Origin: JANOAR01 sp031411235
GTDB lineage: Bacteria > Verrucomicrobiota > Verrucomicrobiia > Verrucomicrobiales > Verrucomicrobiaceae
Direction: 5' to 3'
DNA length: 16,191 bases
Assembly: GCA_031411235.1 (NCBI GenBank)
Contig: JANOAR010000317.1
Location: 1-16,191, forward strand
Each line of letters begins with the position of its first letter. Position 1 is the first letter of the stretch. Both the position numbers and the translations under genes were made by a program. The notes beneath the pieces were generated by a model, which was given only the letters and a program-made list of their open reading frames with translations, searched no databases and was not told where the DNA came from. Shown here one piece after another: positions 8,132 through 15,291 of this stretch.

Positions 8132-8148
8132 TAGGCACACGCCAAATC

Positions 8149-8556
8149 ATGCTGCCTTTCACCCTCCAGCTTCAAGATGGCATCCCGGTTTCTGACCAAA
8201 TCCTTGCCGCTGTGCGCAAGGCGATGCTCACCGGGCAATTGCGTGCGGGTGATGAATTCCCCAGCGTGCGTACGCTCAGCCAAGAATTGCGTATCAGCCC
8301 TACCACGGCGCACAAAGTGGTGCTCGCACTGAAGGACAGCGGCTACCTCGGCAGCCGTCCCGGCATCGGCATGGTGGTCACTGCCCCGGCCAAGGCTTCG
8401 CTCACGGAACGCCTTGATCAACTCGCTCCGACCTGCCGCCTTCTGCTCGCTGAAGCCGCTGAGTTGAACCTCACTTTTGACGAAGTCGTGAAAGCCCTGA
8501 GGCGCACCGAGTCGCCCGCCCATGAACTGCTCAAAGCCGCAAAGCCAGTGCGCTAA
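8149..8556 (+). CDS. GntR-family transcriptional regulator, YtrA subfamily
   Basis: 135 aa, the short length of YtrA-type GntR regulators. A winged helix-turn-helix covers about residues 10-78: GIPVSDQILAAVRKAMLTGQ (helix 1), GDEFPSVRTLSQEL (SVR with Arg41 usually contacts DNA), ISPTTAHKVVLALKDSGYL (recognition helix) and the wing SRPGIGMVV. A short helical C-terminus (about 83-130) serves as dimer region; there is no ligand-binding FadR- or UTRA-type domain. The start at ATG 8149 matches the family's N-terminus (short beta strand, then P-x-x-x-Q-I) and leaves the operator upstream. It is the first gene of an operon with an ABC ATPase 27 bp downstream. Homologues repress adjacent ABC exporters and, in Bacillus, respond to lipid II-targeting antibiotics; the inducer here is unknown. 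Confidence 0.93.
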   Translation: MLPFTLQLQDGIPVSDQILAAVRKAMLTGQLRAGDEFPSVRTLSQELRISPTTAHKVVLALKDSGYLGSRPGIGMVVTAPAKASLTERLDQLAPTCRLLLAEAAELNLTFDEVVKALRRTESPAHELLKAAKPVR

Positions 8557-8583
8557 GACCCGCATCCTCGATTCAAAAATCCC

Positions 8584-9495
8584 ATGATCACCCTCGACAA
8601 CCTCTGCAAAAAATTCCGCAAAACTGAAGCCGTCAACGGGCTCAGCCTGCACGTCCCTGCGGGCCAAGTCACCGCCTTCCTCGGCCCTAACGGCGCGGGC
8701 AAGAGCACCACGATCAAGTGTTTGCTCGGGCTGCATCGACCGGATAGTGGCAGCGCTGAGGTTCTCGGCTGCAACTCGCGCAGGCTTGGGCCAGCGCAGT
8801 TCCAGCATATCGGTTATGTCTCTGAAAATATGGAACTACCGCTGTGGATGAGCGTGCAGCAGTTCTTGGATTACTGCCGCCCATTGTATCCGCAGTGGGA
8901 TGCGACCTTCGAGCGGCAAATGCTGCAACAGTTCGACTTGCCCTTGCAGACCAAGCTCAAAGACCTCTCGCGCGGCATGAGGATGAAGGCGGCGCTGCTC
9001 AGCAGCCTTGCTTATCGACCCAAGCTTGTCGTGCTCGACGAGCCCTTCAGCGGCCTCGATCCACTGGTGCGCGACGAGTTCATTCGCGGTTTGCTGGAGC
9101 TTACCGAACAAGAGGGTTGGACGGTGTTCGTTTCGTCCCACGACATCGAAGAAGTGCAGCGCCTCGCCGACCGCATTGCCATCATCAACAGCGGGAAACT
9201 CGCTCTCGATGAAACCAGCGAGAGCCTGCAAACCCGCTTCCGTGCGATTGAAGTCATCCTGCCCGATGACGCCAAGTTGCCCACCCAACTCCCTGCCGAT
9301 TGGCTGCACGCCGAGCAGGCAGGCCGTACCCTGCGCTTCATCTCCAGCCGCTACGCTGAACCCGAGTCGCTTGCTGCCGCCATACGTCTCGTATTTCCCA
9401 GCACCCCGCACCACGAAGTCCGCCCCATGAGCCTGCGCGAGATATTCATCGCTCTGGCTCGCACCTACCGACTGGAAGGAAAGGCACAGCCATGA
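8584..9495 (+). CDS. ABC transporter ATP-binding protein (YtrB/CcmA-type exporter ATPase)
   Basis: 303 aa. All nucleotide-binding motifs are present: Walker A GPNGAGKST (34-42), a Q-loop region GYVSEN (77-82) where Glu replaces the usual Gln, signature LSRGM (128-132, a variant of LSGGQ), Walker B LVVLDEP (148-154, catalytic Glu153), D-loop SGLD (156-159) and switch His186. The YPQWD segment (102-106) is typical of ATPases encoded next to GntR regulators. Residues about 215-303 form a C-terminal extension seen in related exporters, possibly regulatory. It should energise the two membrane proteins encoded downstream. Its stop overlaps the first permease start as ATGA (9492-9495), so synthesis is probably coupled. 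Confidence 0.95.
   Translation: MITLDNLCKKFRKTEAVNGLSLHVPAGQVTAFLGPNGAGKSTTIKCLLGLHRPDSGSAEVLGCNSRRLGPAQFQHIGYVSENMELPLWMSVQQFLDYCRPLYPQWDATFERQMLQQFDLPLQTKLKDLSRGMRMKAALLSSLAYRPKLVVLDEPFSGLDPLVRDEFIRGLLELTEQEGWTVFVSSHDIEEVQRLADRIAIINSGKLALDETSESLQTRFRAIEVILPDDAKLPTQLPADWLHAEQAGRTLRFISSRYAEPESLAAAIRLVFPSTPHHEVRPMSLREIFIALARTYRLEGKAQP
9474..9484 (+). promoter_or_regulatory. Shine-Dalgarno site of the first permease gene
   Basis: GGAAGGAAAGG ends 7 bases before ATG 9492 and is the clearest ribosome binding site in the window; most other genes here lack one. It supports 9492 as the start and efficient translation of this large protein even though it overlaps the ATPase stop. Confidence 0.6.
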
Positions 9496-12008
9496 ACTAC
9501 GCCCTTCATCACTTCCGCAAGGAGGCGCGGCATCTGCTACCGCGCTGGGTTTGGTGGCTTGCGGCCTTGGGGCTAGAGCTGGCCATTCACCTGGAGTGGG
9601 TCATGCCGATGACCTACAACGAGGGCTCCGCTCCGCACACGCTTCGTTATGTGTTATCCACGCTGCTCAGCTACGGAGCGATGTTCATGGTGCTCGCGGG
9701 TTGCCCGGAGGATCAGCCAGCGAGGGCTGGTGCTTTTATTGCCACACGACCCCTGCCACGGCTGAGCTACTACCTCGCTCGGTTGCTTGTCATAATGGTG
9801 ATGTTTGCCCTGCCGATGCTGCTGCAAGAGGCGCTGTACCTCGGGCTCTCGGAGCGGCCTGTGGGCGCGGTGCTGAGTGGGGCGTTGTGGAAAGGACTCG
9901 CCACGCTGGTGAATCTGGGATGGCTGATTCCCATGCTCGGATTGTTGAGCGGCTGGCTGGAGATCGGGCTGGCAGTGGTGGTGGTGCGAGCTTGCTTTTA
10001 CAGTTGTCAGGCCGTGCTGCCGATGCTGCTGCGCCATCATGAACTGGAGCGCGAGATGGTGTTCTTGTCGCCAGGGCTTTGGCTAGTCTTTCACACGCTG
10101 GTGGCCTGCGCTGTGGTCTGGCTGGCGATACAGCATCAGCGTTTCGGCTGGTCGTTGCTGCGTCGGCTGACGCTTGGCGGGCTGGTTGTCATCCTTGTTT
10201 ACAGCTCGCTCGTCGTTTTCCTCATCAGTCGCGACCAACGCGATGCCAGCGACCCGCAGCGAGCCCGCGAACTAGCGCAGACGGTGCAGTTCAGCGTGCC
10301 CACAGCACTGATCGAGCGCGAGCGCCGTGAAACCCAGCAGCACCAGCCGGGAACCAAGTTCACCGGCCACATCGACAGCGCCAACGTGCCGCCCGATGTT
10401 GAAGTGAATGCTCGGTTGCTGCGCTCTAGCGTGGTCTTCGATGGTGCCGCAAGCTCAGCCGTGGCGCTGGACATTCCAGCCAAGCCGCGAGCCCCCGGTT
10501 TCTATCCGCAACCCATCCTGCATTTCTTGCCCAAGGGCACAGTGCTCATGCCGCGCAGCTCATTTAATGAGCATGAGATAGGCACGCTGGCCGAGCAGCA
10601 AGTGCCAGCCGCTGGCAAGGCTATGAGGTTGGAAGCTGACTTCGCCTGCGACTGGTTCCAGTGGTCAGCCATTGCCGATGTGCCCTTGCAGCGCGGTGCG
10701 GTTGTGAGCACGCCAGACTCATCGCTTACCGTGACCGACGTCGTCACAGGCACGGCTTCAAGCAACCAGCCGAAGCCAGGGGAGATACGCATCAACTTCC
10801 GTCATCATCTGAACCCTGCTGGGGTGGCTTCTTACCTCGTCATTTATTCACCCGAGCGCCAGCTAGCCTGGTGCGCGGGGGAACTCGAGGGCTACTCCAG
10901 CGGTCGTGCTGGGGGCTGGGAGCGGCAATTGCAGGGTTGGCTACGGCCCTATGTCCTCGCTTACGACGACAATGCGCCCGCCGCCGATCTGACAAAGCTT
11001 CGCCTCATCGTGCTGCAACGGCGCTACCTGGGGAGCAGTTCTTGGGCTTGGCACGGCGAGTCGATGCCCATCACCCAGCACTCGGCGAGCTATCGCGGCT
11101 GGTACTTCTATCGCGGAGGAATGCCGCTAGCCGCTGATGGCGTCACGGCGCTGCGGGCTCGCATCGCGACCTTACCGCGCCCTGAGCCAACGGCCAGCGA
11201 GGTGGAGCGCAACCGCTTCATCCTCGACGTGCTGCGGGCCTATCACGCCATCATCGCCTACAACGACGCGCATATTCGCCAGCAGATCGACGATGTGCTC
11301 GCCGCATTGCGCCCCCTCGCGGCCCAGCGCATCGACACCTTTCTCACTCTGCCGACCAGTGCGGTGCGGGACTTGAAAAGCCCCGTCTATGCCCTGGCCA
11401 AGGAGTTCACCACCGACGCTCAACGAGACTATGTGGTGCAGCATCTCGTCGAGCGCGACTGGCTTGCGGCGCTCGCGAAAGACAAAGGCTGGGGCGACTA
11501 CGCACGGCAGACGATGCTACCCACCATCCTCGCGCAGCCAAGCTATGCCGAGCATCTGCGCAGTCTCATGCTCACCTGGGATGACCCCGCCGTGCTGCGC
11601 CGACAGCTCGCTGATTTGCGCTACTTCCCTGAGGCCCGCACCTTTGAAAAACTCTACCTTCAGCCCGAGTTGCGGCCTGAGTTGGATCGCTTGGCTGCGC
11701 AACTTTGCGCCGAGGTGATGCCCGTCATCGGCTGGGAGAAACACGCTTGCCAGAGGCTAGAAATCGCCATGGGCCAGGGCAACGCCGACGCGCTCGACAT
11801 CGCCCTGCACATGGCTCCACTGGGCAGGCACGATGATATGTCCAATGACACCACCGAGACTCGCTGGCTAGCCCAAGGCCTGGCCAAAGAGACGGGGCAG
11901 CACATCCCCAACATTGGCGACCGTTCGCTCTACAAGCAGTTCCGTGGTCAACGCGTCGCCGACTTCCAGTACCAGCCCGAGAAGCGCGGTTGGGTGAAGC
12001 AACCCTAG
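9492..12008 (+). CDS. Large ABC exporter permease-like protein with extracytoplasmic domain
   Basis: 838 aa; I do not recognise a named family. About seven hydrophobic segments lie at the N-terminus (roughly 18-36, 52-70, 93-118, 133-153, 155-174, 194-213, 226-246), with ATRPLPR (84-90) between TM2 and TM3, a motif like those in ABC-2 permeases. An odd TM number would place the remaining 590 residues outside the cytoplasm. That part has a beta-rich section (about 265-570) and an alpha-helical, solenoid-like C-terminus (about 575-838). There are no ATP-binding motifs and no obvious protease or hydrolase signature. Position and coupling to the ATPase make it the exporter's membrane subunit. The substrate is unknown; envelope lipids, peptides or antibiotics are possibilities only by analogy with Ytr-type systems. 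Confidence 0.82.
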   Translation: MNYALHHFRKEARHLLPRWVWWLAALGLELAIHLEWVMPMTYNEGSAPHTLRYVLSTLLSYGAMFMVLAGCPEDQPARAGAFIATRPLPRLSYYLARLLVIMVMFALPMLLQEALYLGLSERPVGAVLSGALWKGLATLVNLGWLIPMLGLLSGWLEIGLAVVVVRACFYSCQAVLPMLLRHHELEREMVFLSPGLWLVFHTLVACAVVWLAIQHQRFGWSLLRRLTLGGLVVILVYSSLVVFLISRDQRDASDPQRARELAQTVQFSVPTALIERERRETQQHQPGTKFTGHIDSANVPPDVEVNARLLRSSVVFDGAASSAVALDIPAKPRAPGFYPQPILHFLPKGTVLMPRSSFNEHEIGTLAEQQVPAAGKAMRLEADFACDWFQWSAIADVPLQRGAVVSTPDSSLTVTDVVTGTASSNQPKPGEIRINFRHHLNPAGVASYLVIYSPERQLAWCAGELEGYSSGRAGGWERQLQGWLRPYVLAYDDNAPAADLTKLRLIVLQRRYLGSSSWAWHGESMPITQHSASYRGWYFYRGGMPLAADGVTALRARIATLPRPEPTASEVERNRFILDVLRAYHAIIAYNDAHIRQQIDDVLAALRPLAAQRIDTFLTLPTSAVRDLKSPVYALAKEFTTDAQRDYVVQHLVERDWLAALAKDKGWGDYARQTMLPTILAQPSYAEHLRSLMLTWDDPAVLRRQLADLRYFPEARTFEKLYLQPELRPELDRLAAQLCAEVMPVIGWEKHACQRLEIAMGQGNADALDIALHMAPLGRHDDMSNDTTETRWLAQGLAKETGQHIPNIGDRSLYKQFRGQRVADFQYQPEKRGWVKQP

Positions 12009-12023
12009 CCTAACCTCATCGCC

Positions 12024-12212
12024 ATGACCACACTCTCCTTCATCGCCCGCGTCGGGCATCAATTGCGCTGCGAAGCCCGCCAGCACTGGCCTTGGCTGCT
12101 GCTACTCGTAGTTGCTGTGGTGCTGCGCACTTGGGCACGCCTCGATCCGCAGACCAACTATAGCGCTTGGAACAGCACACGAAGTGAGCCCCCATCATCG
12201 TCATGGGCCTGA
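12024..12212 (+). pseudogene. 5' part of the frameshifted second permease gene (TM1)
   Basis: 62 codons beginning 15 bp after the first permease. It encodes a cytoplasmic N-terminus and one strong TM (WPWLLLLVVAVVLR, about 22-35), corresponding to TM1 of the first permease. The frame then closes after SEPPSSSWA, a sequence without membrane character. The downstream frame, starting just inside this one, continues with TM2. One extra base at the C run 12189-12193 would join the two into a single 558-aa protein (SEPP then IIVMGL). So this is probably the front of one gene interrupted by a one-base deletion, a sequencing or assembly error in the homopolymer, or, less likely, a recoded site. Confidence 0.65.
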
Positions 12213-13699
12213 CGGCGCTGGCTTTTATCATCGCCTTGCGAGTCGTCATGGCCGATGCACCTGCCTCGCCCGACATTAGCACCCATACCCGACCACTGGG
12301 GCGAAAGGCTATGCTCGTGGCCAAGGCCGTGTTTCTCCTCCTTGGCGTTGTACTGCCTTGGATGCTCGGTGATGCCTGGCTGTGGCGTGGCTTTGCCCTC
12401 ACGCAGTCCGAGCTGCTATCGTTGCTCGCAGCCAGTGCGCTATGGGTGGGGCTGGTCGTGGCTTGGGGCATGGCACTGGCGGCGCTCGCCCGCAGTTGGG
12501 CACAGCTCGCCGTGTTGGTGCTGGGCTTTCTGTTCCTCATCATGGGGCTCGGCCTACCGATCTCTGGCAGCAGCCAGCGCTGGCTCTGCACCTGGCTGGC
12601 CAAGGCCGCTCTCGCCACCGGGCTACCCATGCTCACGGGGATTCACTTGCCGCTCATCATTGCCCTCGTCTTAGCGATCACGGCTTGGCTGGTGCAAAGC
12701 CTTCGCCTCGGTGGAAGGCTAGGTGCTGGACTCGCGATTGCCTCATTGGCTTCGCAGAGTTTATCTGATGGCTGGCTCAACTCGGCCAGCGACTGGCTGC
12801 GTTTCCCCGAACTCCACTACACAGGCCCCACGCTGAGCCTCAGCACTGGCACAGCCAAACCCAGTGCCACCGACAAAACCCAAGCGTTGTGGCCGACGCT
12901 CGGGGTGCATGGATTGCCCGCCAATCACCTCGCCAGCGTGCTCAGCCTCGCCCCTGCCGATAGCGATCCTGTATGGCTCAGGCTCAAAGCCCGCAGAAAC
13001 AACAAGCCGGATTTCTGGACTGACACCGACGGCTCTGACGGCCGCTACACTCGCCTGCTGGAGCAGGGCCGCATGATTGCGGGGCACTTCGCCGCCACCG
13101 ATCTTTGGTTTGATGATCTTTCGCACCATCAGCGCAGAGACCTTCGCAGTCTCATTGGCAAAGACGCGCCCACGGCCCCATGGCGGCTGCGACTCGGCAT
13201 CTACGAAATGCGCTGCATGTTTGATCGCCCGCTCACGGACTTTATCGCCAAGTCTAGCGAGATCACTTTGCCGAATGGCTGGCTGCTCACCTTCGAGCCG
13301 ATCCGCGAGGAGCACTATCCTCTGCTGCCCATGCGAACCCGGCATCTCATGTCGCAGGTTGGCATCGCGCCTGCCGAGCACCGCGATCCTTACATGAGCC
13401 CCCAGCCGCCGTTCAGCGAGATGTGCGTTGTCGTCCACGATCCCGAGACTCGTGAGAATACTCTCGTCCGCATCAACAGCGGCGACCCCACGGTCAATCG
13501 TGGCAGCGCTTTCATCACCGATGAGGACTGGGGCCGGGAGTTTAGCCTGCCCAAGCCCAAAGCCCGTATGGAGCTGACGGGCCAGCGCTATGAGGACTGG
13601 CAAAAGCAAGCCCGTGTGCAGCTTTGGCTGCCCGAGGAGCGCGGCACCGTGGAGTTTGTGCTGAGCTTGGCCGATCTTCAGCGGATACTCGCGAAGTGA
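12203..13699 (+). CDS. Second large ABC exporter permease-like protein (main part, missing TM1 in this frame)
   Basis: 498 aa from ATG 12203. The TM segments I would number 2-7 lie at about 2-15, 36-55, 71-95, 100-119, 145-165 and 167-186, followed by about 310 soluble residues. THTRPLGR (about 27-34) sits between TM2 and TM3 exactly as in the first permease, and the soluble part contains a beta-rich region (WRLRLGIYEMRC, NGWLLTFEPI) that matches the first permease's MRLEADFACDW...LTVTDV region in layout. It lacks that protein's long helical tail. As annotated it would have six TMs, which would leave the soluble domain on the wrong side; adding TM1 from the preceding frame restores seven. No ribosome binding site is visible before ATG 12203. 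It is probably the partner of the first permease in a heterodimeric exporter. Confidence 0.75.
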   Translation: MGLTALAFIIALRVVMADAPASPDISTHTRPLGRKAMLVAKAVFLLLGVVLPWMLGDAWLWRGFALTQSELLSLLAASALWVGLVVAWGMALAALARSWAQLAVLVLGFLFLIMGLGLPISGSSQRWLCTWLAKAALATGLPMLTGIHLPLIIALVLAITAWLVQSLRLGGRLGAGLAIASLASQSLSDGWLNSASDWLRFPELHYTGPTLSLSTGTAKPSATDKTQALWPTLGVHGLPANHLASVLSLAPADSDPVWLRLKARRNNKPDFWTDTDGSDGRYTRLLEQGRMIAGHFAATDLWFDDLSHHQRRDLRSLIGKDAPTAPWRLRLGIYEMRCMFDRPLTDFIAKSSEITLPNGWLLTFEPIREEHYPLLPMRTRHLMSQVGIAPAEHRDPYMSPQPPFSEMCVVVHDPETRENTLVRINSGDPTVNRGSAFITDEDWGREFSLPKPKARMELTGQRYEDWQKQARVQLWLPEERGTVEFVLSLADLQRILAK

Positions 13700-13739
13700 A
13701 TAAAAACCCGTAGCCGCAGCACTGGCAGCATGAAAAATG

Positions 13740-13769
13740 GGCAGCGCGAGATGGAGCGCCATCGCTGCC
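13740..13769. other. Bulged hairpin after the exporter operon
   Basis: GGCAGCG (13740-13746) pairs with CGCTGCC (13763-13769), and the inner ATGG (13751-13754) pairs with CCAT (13759-13762) around an AGCG loop, giving an 11-bp stem with a 4-base bulge. No T run follows, so a classical intrinsic terminator is unlikely. It may end or protect the exporter transcript, or lie in the leader of the DUF1501 gene. The surrounding 125 bp (13700-13824) hold no gene. Confidence 0.4.
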
Positions 13770-13824
13770 TTCGTAGTTACCTCCGCTTGCCTCTGGCTTG
13801 TGCTTTTGTTATCCCTTTCTTGCC

Positions 13825-15282
13825 ATGAACCCCCTCCAAGATTTCAACCTTCTCCAAACCCGTCGGCAGCTCTTTTCCCAGGGGAAAAATGTGCTTGGGG
13901 GCGCAGCGCTGAGTAGCTTGTTGGGCGAAGCTTTCACCCAACAGGCTGCGGCAAGTACAGCCCATGCGGCGGGGCCACACTTTGCGCCTCGGGCGAAGCG
14001 GGTCATCTACCTGCACATGGTGGGTGGGCCTTCGCAGATGGATCTCTTCGACCACAAGCCAGTGATGGAACAATGGTATGACAAAGACTTGCCCGAGAGC
14101 ATTCGCAAAGGGCAGCGGCTGACGACGATGACCTCGGGCCAAGCACGGTTTCCCATCGCGCCATCGAAGTTCAAATTCTCGCAAGCGGGCCAGTGCGGGA
14201 TGATGATGAACACGGAGCTGCTGCCACATTTGGCGAAGAATGCGGATGACATCTGCTGGATGCGCTCGCTGCACACGGAGGCCATCAACCACGAGCCGGC
14301 GATCTGTGCCATGCAGACGGGCAACCAAATCACCGGGCGGCCTTGCCTGGGCTCGTGGGCCTCGTACGGGCTGGGGTCGATGAATGAGAACCTGCCGTCG
14401 TTTGTGGTACTGGTGGCCACGCCGACGAATCGCGAGCAGGAGCAATCCATCTCCGCGCGGCTGTGGTCGGCGGGTTACTTGCCGGGCGAGCACGCGGGCG
14501 TTTCATTTCGCAGCAAGGGCGATCCCATTTTATTCATCAACAACCCGCCTGGGGTCACGGACGGCGTGCGCCGCCGTACACTGGATGGGCTGCAAGCGCT
14601 GAACGAGATCAACTATAAACTCGTCGGTGACCCCGAGACCCACACGCGCATCCAGCAGTATGAAATGGCCTTCCGAATGCAGGCGAGTGTGCCCGAGTTG
14701 ACCGATCTGAAGAGTGAGCCGGAGCATATCTACAAGCTCTACGGCGAGGAGGCGCGGAAGCCGGGTTCGTTTGCCAACTCTGTGCTCATGGGCCGTCGTT
14801 TGCTGGAGCGCGGGGTGCGCTTCGTGCAGATTTATCACAACAACTGGGATCACCACTCCAACGTCGCGGGCCGGATGCCTGCGCAGTGCAAGGATGTGGA
14901 TCAGCCCTGCGCGGCGCTCATCGACGACCTAAAGCAGCGCGGCATGTTCGACGATACGCTCATCATCTGGGGCGGTGAGTTTGGCCGCACGACTTATAGC
15001 CAGGGCGGGCTGACCAAGGCGAACTATGGGCGCGACCATCATCCTCGGTGCTTCAGCATGTGGATGGCGGGCGGTGGGGCCAAGGGCGGCATGATCTACG
15101 GAGAGACGGATGAGTTCAGCTACAACATCGTGAAGGATCCCATCCACATCCGCGACTTCCACGCCACGGTGCTGAAGTTGCTGGGCTTTGGCCATGACCG
15201 CTTCACCTTTAAATACCAGGGCTTGGAGCAAAAACTCACGGGCGTGGAGTCGGCTCAGGTGATCAAGGAATTGATCGCGTGA
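13825..15282 (+). CDS. DUF1501 family protein, Tat-exported
   Basis: 485 aa, the usual length. The N-terminus has a twin-arginine-like TRRQLF (12-17) followed by a hydrophobic stretch GGAALSSLLGEAF (25-37), fitting Tat export. Family motifs follow: YLHMVGGPSQMDLFDHKP (62-79), HNNWDHH (338-344), IIWGGEFGRT (380-389), GRDHHP (402-407) and HATVLKLLG (446-454). DUF1501 proteins have an alkaline phosphatase/sulfatase-like fold and are usually encoded beside DUF1549/DUF1553 genes in Planctomycetes and Verrucomicrobia; their substrate is not established. I chose ATG 13825 because a TTG at 13798 would add nine residues ahead of the Tat signal and nothing supports it. A 236-aa gene follows 9 bp downstream, suggesting co-transcription. 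No DUF1549 partner is adjacent here; the only one in the window is at the far left, on the opposite strand. Confidence 0.94.
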   Translation: MNPLQDFNLLQTRRQLFSQGKNVLGGAALSSLLGEAFTQQAAASTAHAAGPHFAPRAKRVIYLHMVGGPSQMDLFDHKPVMEQWYDKDLPESIRKGQRLTTMTSGQARFPIAPSKFKFSQAGQCGMMMNTELLPHLAKNADDICWMRSLHTEAINHEPAICAMQTGNQITGRPCLGSWASYGLGSMNENLPSFVVLVATPTNREQEQSISARLWSAGYLPGEHAGVSFRSKGDPILFINNPPGVTDGVRRRTLDGLQALNEINYKLVGDPETHTRIQQYEMAFRMQASVPELTDLKSEPEHIYKLYGEEARKPGSFANSVLMGRRLLERGVRFVQIYHNNWDHHSNVAGRMPAQCKDVDQPCAALIDDLKQRGMFDDTLIIWGGEFGRTTYSQGGLTKANYGRDHHPRCFSMWMAGGGAKGGMIYGETDEFSYNIVKDPIHIRDFHATVLKLLGFGHDRFTFKYQGLEQKLTGVESAQVIKELIA

Positions 15283-15291
15283 CACTCGCCT

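Noticed and set aside
8107..8148. Earlier ATG at 8107 for the GntR regulator
   Set aside because: It would place the 23-bp operator palindrome inside the coding region, and the family's N-terminus begins at the ATG at 8149.
12186..12196. Programmed -1 frameshift in the second permease
   Set aside because: The site G-CCC-CCA is not a canonical X-XXY-YYZ slippery heptamer and I see no strong downstream stem. An indel in the C run is simpler, so I do not claim recoding.
12761..13762. Long minus-strand open frame (333 codons) opposite the second permease
   Set aside because: It lies entirely antisense to a frame with TM segments and a soluble part matching the first permease. Long antisense frames are common at this G+C, and its sequence shows no recognisable domain.
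13798..13824. TTG start at 13798 for the DUF1501 protein
   Set aside because: The nine added residues (MCFCYPFLA) precede the Tat signal and match nothing in the family; ATG 13825 is in the usual position.
13777..14493. Minus-strand open frame of 238 codons opposite the DUF1501 start
   Set aside because: Antisense to a well-supported DUF1501 protein and without recognisable motifs.
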